Source of the DNA: an uncultured bacterium
GTDB taxonomy: Bacteria > Patescibacteriota > CALEFQ01
Reading direction: 5' to 3'
Length of the DNA stretch: 14,037 nucleotides
Assembly (NCBI GenBank): GCA_937877125.1
Contig: CALEFQ010000026.1
Span: forward strand, 1 to 14,037
Below the pieces are notes generated by a model. It was given only the letters and a program-made list of their open reading frames with translations. It was not told where the DNA came from and did not search any database. The position numbers and the translations under genes were made by a program. Positions within the stretch are counted from its first letter, which is position 1. Each line of letters starts with the position of its first letter. Of the stretch, positions 5,295 through 10,778 are shown piece by piece.

Positions 5295-5326
5295 AAGAGG
5301 TGCCGGAAAATATTCCCGCACCTCTT
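5295..5326 (+). terminator. Hairpin terminator after the phosphatidyltransferase gene
   Basis: AAGAGGTGC (5295-5303) pairs with GCACCTCTT (5318-5326). One C-C mismatch and an inner GGAA/TTCC extension close around AATA. It is followed only by AAATTT, so it is a moderate rather than strong terminator. Confidence 0.65.
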
Positions 5327-5353
5327 AAATTTACCCGGAAGGTGTGTTATAGT
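5325..5353 (+). promoter_or_regulatory. Extended -10 promoter for the 5386-7256 gene run
   Basis: TATAGT (5348-5353) is preceded by TGT, an extended -10. The 17-base-spaced -35 (TTAAAT, 5325-5330) is poor, as extended -10 promoters allow. Transcription would begin near 5360, about 26 bases before the ATG at 5386. Confidence 0.5.
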
Positions 5354-5385
5354 TGAAATAAGCTTTTAACCTTAAACACAAACTT

Positions 5386-5766
5386 ATGAATTTCGTCATT
5401 TGGGAACTGGGAATTGTCGTCGCTTTGGGCGTCCTGCTTTTGTCGATCATTATCGGCGCTTTTTTTGTCTGGCTTGGCGCTAAAATGGCCCATGTGGAAA
5501 AGGGGACTTTCGGGCGGGCCATTCTGGCTTCAATTTCTGCCTCTTTGGCCAGCAGTCTGGTAGCCTGGCTGTTTTCTTTCATCACCGGGCCGTTTTGGTC
5601 GATCATTGGCGCCATCGTCGGCTTAGTGGTGGTTATCTGGGTTTTCAAGATGATTTTCGACACCACTTGGGGCAAAGCTTTCCTGGTTTGGTTTATGCAG
5701 CTTATCGCGATCTTTATCGTCATCCTTATTGCCGGATTTACATTTGCCGCGGCCCTGTTAGTTTAA
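5386..5766 (+). CDS. Small polytopic membrane protein, unknown function
   Basis: The 126 residues are mostly hydrophobic, with about four membrane segments: 5-30, 43-66 (ILASISASLASSLVAWLFSF), 70-92 and 98-125. A short polar loop, GAKMAHVEKGTFGRA (31-45), follows segment 1. The family is not recognised. The Gly/Ala/Ser-rich second segment and the conserved-looking loop suggest a small integral membrane component rather than a transporter. It heads a closely spaced run of four genes that includes mutM. No ribosome site precedes the ATG. Confidence 0.75.
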   Translation: MNFVIWELGIVVALGVLLLSIIIGAFFVWLGAKMAHVEKGTFGRAILASISASLASSLVAWLFSFITGPFWSIIGAIVGLVVVIWVFKMIFDTTWGKAFLVWFMQLIAIFIVILIAGFTFAAALLV

Positions 5767-5792
5767 AAGCAGTTTATTAACAACCCAAAAAT

Positions 5793-6008
5793 ATGAATGT
5801 CGTTACAAGCTCATTTATCGGTTTGCAGCCTTATGTGGTTTGGCTGGTGATTGCCGCGGGGGTTTTGGCGGTCGTCGCGGCGGTCCTGGGCCGGCGCGCC
5901 ATGAAAAAAAACGATCCTGCCTTGATCAAAAAACACGCGATGTTGGCTGGTTTGACTGTGGTCCTGGCTGTGGCCAGCGCCGTGCTGGTAATTTTATGGT
6001 GGTTTTAG
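5793..6008 (+). CDS. Two-helix membrane protein, unknown function
   Basis: This 71-residue protein has two membrane segments, 12-34 (YVVWLVIAAGVLAVVAAVLG) and 50-70 (LAGLTVVLAVASAVLVILWW). They are joined by a basic loop RRAMKKNDPALIKKH, giving a hairpin with the loop probably in the cytoplasm by the positive-inside rule. It lies 26 bases after the preceding membrane protein and three bases before mutM, so it is probably co-transcribed and translationally coupled. No family is recognised. Confidence 0.72.
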   Translation: MNVVTSSFIGLQPYVVWLVIAAGVLAVVAAVLGRRAMKKNDPALIKKHAMLAGLTVVLAVASAVLVILWWF

Positions 6009-6011
6009 AAT

Positions 6012-6875
6012 ATGCCTGAATTGCCCGAGGTAGAAACAATCAGGCGCGACTTGTCCAAAAGAATTTGCCGAAAAAAAATTGTCAAAATCGAAATTCGGAA
6101 GCCAAAGATTGTTCGCGGGTCGGCGGAATCATTCCGAAAGAGCCTCGTTGGCCGGTCTTTTAGCCGGGTTGACCGGCGGGCGAAGTTGTTGATCTTGTCG
6201 GTTGCCGGTGGACATGATTTTCTACTGATCCATCTGAAAATGACCGGACAGCTTATTTATGAATCCGGCCGCGAAACCGTGGCCGGCGGACATAGCTGGC
6301 CGCCGCTAGATCGTCGCTTGCCGAATAAGTACTCCCACGTTATTTTTCATTTTGCGGATCGCTCCAAGCTATTTTTCAATGATTTGCGCCAGTTTGGCTA
6401 CGTCCAGCTGGTTACGCCGGCCGAACGGAATCGAGTAATTTCCCGCTACGGTTTGGAACCGCTGACTAATAAATTCACCCTGGCTGATTTTACCCGGGGA
6501 GTGAGGGGGCGTGCCGCCAGGCTGAAGTCGGTTTTGCTTAATCAAGAAATAATTGCCGGTATTGGCAATATTTATGCTGATGAAATCTGCCATGCCGCCG
6601 GCGTGCGGCCGGGCCGGCGCGTGTCGACACTGACGCTGCCGGAAATAAAACGATTGTTCGTGGCGGCGGGAAAAATTTTGCGGCGGGCGGTGGAGAAGCG
6701 CGGGACGACTTTTAGCGATTACGTTGACGCCGATGGCCGAACCGGAAACTACGTGCGATACTTAAGAGTCTATCAGCGTGACGGCGAAAAATGCCGCACT
6801 TGCCACCGGGGGGTTATCAAAAAAATTAAAATCGGCAGCCGCGGCACCCATTTTTGCCCGGTCTGCCAGAAATAA
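6012..6875 (+). CDS. mutM: Formamidopyrimidine-DNA glycosylase (Fpg/MutM)
   Basis: This base-excision repair enzyme removes 8-oxoguanine and formamidopyrimidines and nicks the abasic site. The 287-residue product begins MPELPEVETI: Pro2 is the Schiff-base nucleophile and Glu3 the catalytic acid. Lys58 in RRAKLL matches the conserved beta-turn lysine. The helix-two-turn-helix region reads NQEIIAGIGNIYADEICHAAG (about 177-197). The C-terminal zinc finger has Cys261, Cys264, Cys282 and Cys285, with the DNA-contacting Arg277 between them. All key residues are present, and the length is slightly above the usual 270-280 because of an insertion near residues 85-105. The gene starts three bases after the upstream stop and is followed six bases later by desulfoferrodoxin, grouping two oxidative-stress functions. 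Confidence 0.97.
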   Translation: MPELPEVETIRRDLSKRICRKKIVKIEIRKPKIVRGSAESFRKSLVGRSFSRVDRRAKLLILSVAGGHDFLLIHLKMTGQLIYESGRETVAGGHSWPPLDRRLPNKYSHVIFHFADRSKLFFNDLRQFGYVQLVTPAERNRVISRYGLEPLTNKFTLADFTRGVRGRAARLKSVLLNQEIIAGIGNIYADEICHAAGVRPGRRVSTLTLPEIKRLFVAAGKILRRAVEKRGTTFSDYVDADGRTGNYVRYLRVYQRDGEKCRTCHRGVIKKIKIGSRGTHFCPVCQK

Positions 6876-6881
6876 AAAAAC

Positions 6882-7256
6882 ATGACTAAATTAAATGAAG
6901 TTTACAAATGTTCGGTCTGCGGTAACATTGTTGAAGTCGTGCATGCCGGAGCCGGACAGTTGGTTTGTTGCGGCCAGCCGATGAATAAACAGGAACCGAA
7001 TTCGGTTGATGCCGCTTTGGAAAAACACGTTCCAGTGATCGAAAAAACATCCCGAGGCGTCAAAATCAAAATCGGTTCGGCGCCTCACCCGATGACGGCC
7101 GATCATTACATTGAATGGATTGAAGTCATGGCCGGCGGCAAGGTTGACCGCAAATACTTGCAGCCGGACGATAGTCCAGAAGCGGAATTTAATTTAACTG
7201 CTGATAAAATTTCCGCTCGCGCCTATTGCAATTTGCACGGGTTGTGGCAATCTTAG
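6882..7256 (+). CDS. dfx: Desulfoferrodoxin (class I superoxide reductase)
   Basis: It reduces superoxide to hydrogen peroxide without making oxygen, a detoxification route typical of anaerobes. The 124-residue protein has both iron centres. The N-terminal desulforedoxin FeCys4 site is Cys10, Cys13, Cys29 and Cys30 (YKCSVCGN...VCCGQPM). The catalytic Fe(His4Cys) site is His49, His69, His75, Cys116 and His119 (EKHVPV, PHPMTADHYIEW, YCNLHGLW). The Glu47-Lys48 pair beside the active site is kept. The length is the usual one. The start lies six bases after mutM, with no clear ribosome site, implying co-transcription. It suggests an anaerobic or microaerophilic cell that meets oxygen. The electron donor, usually rubredoxin, is not in the window. 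Confidence 0.96.
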   Translation: MTKLNEVYKCSVCGNIVEVVHAGAGQLVCCGQPMNKQEPNSVDAALEKHVPVIEKTSRGVKIKIGSAPHPMTADHYIEWIEVMAGGKVDRKYLQPDDSPEAEFNLTADKISARAYCNLHGLWQS

Positions 7257-7259
7257 TTT

Positions 7260-7288
7260 TTGACCGGTCAGGGGCGAAGTGCTATTCT
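7260..7288 (+). promoter_or_regulatory. Extended -10 promoter for the coiled-coil gene
   Basis: TTGACC (7260-7265), a 17-base spacer and TATTCT (7283-7288), preceded by TGC. It begins just after the desulfoferrodoxin stop. Transcription from about 7295 leaves room for the GGAGAAG ribosome site and the ATG at 7326, and excludes a TTG start at 7260. Confidence 0.65.
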
Positions 7289-7325
7289 GAAAATACCTTA
7301 TTTGCAAATCCTCCGGAGAAGTTAT

Positions 7326-7511
7326 ATGAAAGTAACTTGGGTAACAAAACAGGAGTTTAATCAGACGATGAAGCTGATTGATCGTCGCTTCGATGAAGTG
7401 GAGCGCCGGCTAACGTTGACGGTCAAAGACCGGCAATCCGAGCTAGCCGCTATGATCAAGGCCGGGTTTGATGATCTTGATTCACAATTCAAAAGCCATT
7501 CCGAATTTTAA
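7326..7511 (+). CDS. Small coiled-coil protein, unknown function
   Basis: This 61-residue, highly charged protein (MKVTWVTKQEFNQTMKLIDR...) is predicted to be almost entirely helical. Its heptad-like pattern in FDEVERRLTLTVKDRQSELAAMIKAGFDDLDSQF fits a short coiled coil that oligomerises. Short 'RFDEVERR/GFDDLD' coiled-coil proteins are common and uncharacterised in Patescibacteria; that comparison is from memory. The frame is open back to a TTG at 7260, but that codon is the -35 element of the promoter. The ATG at 7326 follows GGAGAAG (7315-7321) and is preferred. The gene is probably expressed separately from the mutM run. Confidence 0.75.
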   Translation: MKVTWVTKQEFNQTMKLIDRRFDEVERRLTLTVKDRQSELAAMIKAGFDDLDSQFKSHSEF

Positions 7512-7593
7512 GCGATTATGAGACCGGTTGGCGGTGGTGGAGGACGCTTTAGCAATTAGTAAAAAATAGATTTATTCGTTAACACCAACCCCT

Positions 7594-7728
7594 ATGGATA
7601 AATGCTCCAAGTGCAGCATGCCGATCGACGAGAACACTAAATGTTCTTGTGAGCCGGGTGTCTGCTTTCATTGTTGCAGCTGCGGGCCGGAATGCCAATG
7701 CGGCTGCAAGAAGAAGGAAGCAAAATAG
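7594..7728 (+). CDS. 44-residue cysteine-rich (metallothionein-like) protein
   Basis: An ATG at 7594 opens a 44-codon frame to the TAG at 7726-7728. The product has 11 cysteines (positions 4, 7, 17, 19, 24, 27, 28, 30, 34, 36, 38) plus His26, and ends in a basic KKKEAK tail. The clustered CxC, CxxC and CC spacings (KCSCEPGVC, CHCC-like HCCSC, CQCGC) suggest binding of several Zn, Cu or Cd ions, as in metallothioneins. No signal peptide is present, so it should be cytoplasmic. A terminator hairpin begins seven bases after the stop, which supports it as a real gene. No clear promoter or ribosome site is visible in 7512-7593. The metal-binding role is inferred from composition only. Confidence 0.7.
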   Translation: MDKCSKCSMPIDENTKCSCEPGVCFHCCSCGPECQCGCKKKEAK

Positions 7729-7734
7729 ATCGTC

Positions 7735-7773
7735 AAAAAACTCGACCAGCCGAATCAGCGGGCGAGTTTTTTT
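7735..7773. terminator. Bidirectional hairpin terminator
   Basis: AAAAAACTCG (7735-7744) pairs with CGAGTTTTTT (7763-7772), with a U-run on either strand. It can end the Cys-rich gene from the left and the NHL gene from the right. Confidence 0.85.
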
Positions 7774-7794
7774 ATTGGCGATGTGCCGCCGTCA

Positions 7795-7826
7795 AGTCAG
7801 GTGTGGCCTTAAGGCCACACCTGACT
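7795..7826. repeat. Perfect 32-bp palindrome between convergent genes
   Basis: AGTCAGGTGTGGCC (7795-7808), TTAA, then GGCCACACCTGACT (7813-7826): every base pairs and the central TTAA is itself palindromic. It lies 10 bases past the NHL-gene stop. No U-run follows directly, so it may be a transcript-end stabiliser, a second terminator element or a protein-binding site. Confidence 0.9.
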
Positions 7827-7836
7827 GTTTGGGTCA

Positions 7837-9810
7837 TTATCGGAGCATGACCTTGTCAATCATGTCATTATAGAAATCCGCGACGTAAAGGGCAGATCCG
7901 TCCGTGCCTCGCTGGGCGATTCCTTTGGGATTGTTCCAACGCGTATTGCTGCCTGCGCCGGTATATAAGCCACGTTCGCCGGAACCGGAAATGGTCCGAG
8001 TCGCGTTGGTCCGAAAATCAAACATCCGCACCCGTTGGTTGCCCGCGTCGGTAAAATACAAGTTTTGATCGACGCCGACAATTATTCCCTCGGGATAGTT
8101 CAATACCGCATTGCGGCCGGATCCCTCGCGGTAGCCGCCCCGTCCGGCCCCAGTTACGGTGCGGATATTCAGGGTATTAACGTCTAAGCTGCGGATCACG
8201 TGATTCTGCTTGTCGGTAATGTACAAATTGATGCCATTTTTATCTAGCGCGAGGTTATATGGTCCATTTAACTCAGCCAGGGGGCCGAAACCGTCTTTAT
8301 ATCCGGCTCGGCCGTTTCCCGCCAGAGTGCGGGTGCGGCCGCTTTTGATATCAACTTCGCGGATGCGATTGTTTCCTGAATCAGCCACATAGAGCTTGGT
8401 GCCGGCCTTGTTGATGGCGATGCCGGTCGGACGGTTGAAATAAGCGCAGCCGGACTTGTTAAGCTCGTACTCGCTCGGACAGGCGCCGCCCTCTTTATAG
8501 GCGGAATAGGTGCCGTAGAAATTAGTTTTACCGGCGCCGGTTATATAACTGGAAGTGCGAGTCGCGATATCGAATTTTCGGATGCGGTGGTTATTGCGGT
8601 CAGCCAGATACAGAGTTTTGTTATCCGGAGAAATTGTAATCTGGGTCGGGTCGCTAAAGCGGGCGGTTTCGCCGGTGCCTTCCACGTAATTATCCATAAC
8701 GTGCCCGGCGAGATAAGTAGTTTTTTTATCGACAATATTGAACTGAACCAGCTTATTATTCTGAACGAAGTACATTTTCTGTCCGTCGGAGGACCACACC
8801 AGGGAATGAGGGCGTCCTAAGATTGTTTGGGTCAGGGTTCCGTAATGGTCTCCGAAACGATGGATGCCGGCCACCTGTTTTTCGTCTTGGCCGTTCAGGT
8901 CAAATGAAAAAATCGAGGAGCCGCCGCCGAAGAGGACGTATATTCGGTTGTCGTAAATTTTGGTATCGGAAGCCCAGTTAAGCCATTCTGTCTCGCGTCG
9001 CGAAGCGAGGAGTTGTTTATTGCCGTTGCTGACGTCAATTTTGTAGATTTCGTTATTGACTCCCTGCTTGCCGCCGGTCACATATAAGTACTTGCCCTGA
9101 TAAGCGGCGATTCCGCCCAAGTCTTGGAATCCGCCAGCTAGGCGCCGTTGAGCGTTGACTCGGGTCAGGTCGATTTCGACGACGCTACCGTTGCCTTCAT
9201 TGATGGCGTAAAGTTTGCGTCCGATCCAATCCAGCTTGGTGGGGCGAGCCATGGGAGCGGCAACTAATTGAGGGCGGCCGCCGTCCAGGCCGACTTTGAC
9301 AATCCGGTTGTTTCCGGTATCAGAAATATAAATTTCGTTGCCGCGGATAGTCAAACCGCGGGGACGATTCAGGCCGGGGATAGGCAAAGTCCTGATCGTG
9401 TTGCCTTCCACCCGCCTGATCGCGCTGTTCATGGTATCGGCGATATATATCCGATTGATCCGATCGAGCGCTACCGCTTCCGGTTCGGCGGTGGTGCCGA
9501 GCGGTCGAAAACCGTCCTTTTTCCCATACTCGCCGCTGATATTGACGTAACTGCTGATTTTTTGGCTGCGGCCTTCGATTTGGCGAATGGCGTTATTTTT
9601 GGTGTCGGCAATAAAAATATTACCGGATTTGTCAATGACAAACCCCTGGGGGGAGTCCAAATAGGCGTCAACCGCCTTGCGGCCGTCAAAAACATTGCGC
9701 TGGCCGAGATACCGATTGGTTTCGCCGACGGCCGCCTGCGAGACGGCCGGGATCAAGGTCAGGAGGGAGGCGGCGATTAATAATCCCGCCACCCAAAAGG
9801 GTCTTTTCAT
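7837..9810 (-). CDS. Secreted NHL-repeat beta-propeller protein
   Basis: The 657-residue protein has a signal peptide (MKRPFWVAGLLIAASLLTLIPAVSQA, cleavage after about residue 26) and no lipobox, so it should be exported. The mature part is made of NHL-type blades (PF01436) with the pattern hhhADxxNxxIRxhD: FIADTKNNAIRQIEG, YIADTMNSAIRRVEG, YISDTGNNRIVKV, LYLADRNNHRIRKFD, LYVADSGNNRIREVD, LYITDKQNHVIRSLD, LYFTDAGNQRVRMFD and LYVADFYNDMIDKV. With four more diverged blades in the middle I count about twelve, enough for two six-bladed propellers. Conserved connectors of G-G-x-x-GYxDG type precede the later blades. NHL propellers mostly bind proteins, glycans or RNA; no catalytic site is evident. 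It runs convergent to the Cys-rich gene and starts 69 bases after iscU. Confidence 0.88.
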   Translation of the reverse strand: MKRPFWVAGLLIAASLLTLIPAVSQAAVGETNRYLGQRNVFDGRKAVDAYLDSPQGFVIDKSGNIFIADTKNNAIRQIEGRSQKISSYVNISGEYGKKDGFRPLGTTAEPEAVALDRINRIYIADTMNSAIRRVEGNTIRTLPIPGLNRPRGLTIRGNEIYISDTGNNRIVKVGLDGGRPQLVAAPMARPTKLDWIGRKLYAINEGNGSVVEIDLTRVNAQRRLAGGFQDLGGIAAYQGKYLYVTGGKQGVNNEIYKIDVSNGNKQLLASRRETEWLNWASDTKIYDNRIYVLFGGGSSIFSFDLNGQDEKQVAGIHRFGDHYGTLTQTILGRPHSLVWSSDGQKMYFVQNNKLVQFNIVDKKTTYLAGHVMDNYVEGTGETARFSDPTQITISPDNKTLYLADRNNHRIRKFDIATRTSSYITGAGKTNFYGTYSAYKEGGACPSEYELNKSGCAYFNRPTGIAINKAGTKLYVADSGNNRIREVDIKSGRTRTLAGNGRAGYKDGFGPLAELNGPYNLALDKNGINLYITDKQNHVIRSLDVNTLNIRTVTGAGRGGYREGSGRNAVLNYPEGIIVGVDQNLYFTDAGNQRVRMFDFRTNATRTISGSGERGLYTGAGSNTRWNNPKGIAQRGTDGSALYVADFYNDMIDKVMLR

Positions 9811-9854
9811 TTTGTTTGTCCGGATAATCTGGAATTATTTTCCCGGCGCCGAAA

Positions 9855-9883
9855 ATTAATGCTCGAATTCGGCATCCGGTCAA
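9855..9883 (-). promoter_or_regulatory. Probable promoter of the NHL-repeat gene
   Basis: On the minus strand, TTGACC (complement of 9878-9883), a 17-base spacer and ATTAAT (9855-9860). It overlaps the last codons of iscU. The predicted start near 9848 leaves a leader of about 38 bases with no Shine-Dalgarno. Confidence 0.5.
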
Positions 9884-10272
9884 TTTTCCAGAGAATCCTT
9901 TAATGATTTTTTGTAATTTTGTATCGCCGCGTGCAAGGCATTGGCGGCAAAATTAGAACACGACATTTTCGGGGCGGGCAGCCCGCCTAATGATTCAGCG
10001 ACTTGCTGATTGGTAATCTGTTCCGCCTGCTGGAGAGTTTTACCGGTGACCAGTATGGTCAAGGCGGAGCTGGCGGCCACGGCAGCCACGCAGCCTAAAG
10101 TTTGGAATGCCGCTTTTTCAATTATACCATTCTTTATCCGTAAATAAATTTTAATAGTATCGCCGCAACTGGGATTGCCGATCATGGCCTGTCCGTTGGC
10201 ATCGGCAAGCTCGCCGTAGTTGCGCGGATGCTCAAAATGGTCAATAACAGTAGGGGAATAGTCTAGTTTCAT
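9880..10272 (-). CDS. iscU: IscU/NifU-like iron-sulfur cluster scaffold
   Basis: This 130-residue scaffold (PF01592) assembles Fe-S clusters with sulfur from a cysteine desulfurase. The three ligand cysteines are present: Cys36 in NPSCGD, Cys61 in TLGCVAAVAASS and Cys105 in APKMSCSNFAANAL, as is Asp38, needed for cluster release. The usual His before the third Cys (K-x-H-C) is Ser104. The second motif is GCVAAVAASS instead of the commoner GCGAAIASSS. Both changes are seen here directly; their effect is unknown. No desulfurase (IscS), HscA/HscB or ferredoxin is in the window. A good promoter places transcription start at or within a base or two of the ATG, so the mRNA is probably leaderless. 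It could supply cofactor cysteine chemistry to other iron proteins, but the desulfoferrodoxin iron centres do not need Fe-S assembly. Confidence 0.93.
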   Translation of the reverse strand: MKLDYSPTVIDHFEHPRNYGELADANGQAMIGNPSCGDTIKIYLRIKNGIIEKAAFQTLGCVAAVAASSALTILVTGKTLQQAEQITNQQVAESLGGLPAPKMSCSNFAANALHAAIQNYKKSLKDSLEN

Positions 10273-10278
10273 ATCGCT

Positions 10279-10307
10279 ATTTTAACATTCTTTAATAGCT
10301 CCTTCAA
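10279..10307 (-). promoter_or_regulatory. iscU promoter (probably leaderless transcript)
   Basis: On the minus strand: TTGAAG (complement of 10302-10307), a 17-base spacer and TAAAAT (complement of 10279-10284), preceded by TGT. Initiation about 7 bases downstream falls at 10272-10273, the A of the iscU ATG. Confidence 0.68.
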
Positions 10308-10310
10308 GCC

Positions 10311-10339
10311 TTCACACGGGTTGCAATTAATGGTATGAT
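10311..10339 (+). promoter_or_regulatory. Promoter of the envelope operon (10382-13915)
   Basis: TTCACA (10311-10316), a 17-base spacer and TATGAT (10334-10339), preceded by TGG: 5 of 6 matches in each box plus an extended -10. Transcription would start near 10346. Its -35 sits three bases from the -35 of the divergent iscU promoter, so the two may share regulation. Confidence 0.72.
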
Positions 10340-10381
10340 TTTCTGGTAAACGATGCTTTTCACTAAGCAAAACTCCTTATC

Positions 10382-10774
10382 ATGAAATTCATTTTTTTGA
10401 ACATTTTCCTGGCTTTGATCGTTTCGGTATTGGCCTTGACCGGTTGTATTGGCCCGGCCAATGAATCAAGCCAAGATGCCGTCGAGGCGGTGACCGGGGT
10501 CGGGGCCGTGTCGACCGGCGCAGCGGCCAAAAAGGATCTGGCGATAGCGCAGTGCCAGATTTTGTTTCAACAAAAATTCGCGGCCGGAGCAGATTTATCG
10601 GCCGGCCCGTGCTTGTCGGAACAAATCATCGCCGACTGGTCGTGCGATTTGGTCCAGTCCCCGCGGACTTCGGCTGATGACCGTCCCGAGAATCAGTGCG
10701 CGTCAGTCCGTAACGGCCAGACAAATCATTATGTTGAGCTTGATCAATCAGGCCAGTTATTAAAAGCTGAATGA
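10382..10774 (+). CDS. Short lipoprotein, unknown function
   Basis: The 130-residue product has a lipoprotein signal (MKFIFLNIFLALIVSVLALTGC) with lipobox LTGC and lipidated Cys22. An Ala/Gly/Ser-rich linker (25-50) leads to a small domain with Cys58, Cys77, Cys88 and Cys105. The tail has the ordered features GPCLS, DWSCDLVQSPR, DDRPENQCASVRNGQTNHYVELDQSGQL. From memory, small Patescibacteria lipoproteins with a similar W-C-D...SPR...PENQC...HxVEL pattern exist, but no function is assigned. The four cysteines could form two disulfides. It is the first gene of the envelope run and is spaced four bases from the D,D-carboxypeptidase gene, suggesting shared action at the cell surface. Confidence 0.85.
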   Translation: MKFIFLNIFLALIVSVLALTGCIGPANESSQDAVEAVTGVGAVSTGAAAKKDLAIAQCQILFQQKFAAGADLSAGPCLSEQIIADWSCDLVQSPRTSADDRPENQCASVRNGQTNHYVELDQSGQLLKAE

Positions 10775-10778
10775 TTTT

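Noticed and set aside
7260..7325. A TTG start at 7260 for the coiled-coil gene
   Set aside because: The TTG is the -35 box of a good promoter, and the ATG at 7326 has a ribosome site.
9268..9780. A 170-codon plus-strand frame inside the NHL gene
   Set aside because: It is a GC-driven antisense shadow; the minus-strand frame has a signal peptide and NHL motifs.
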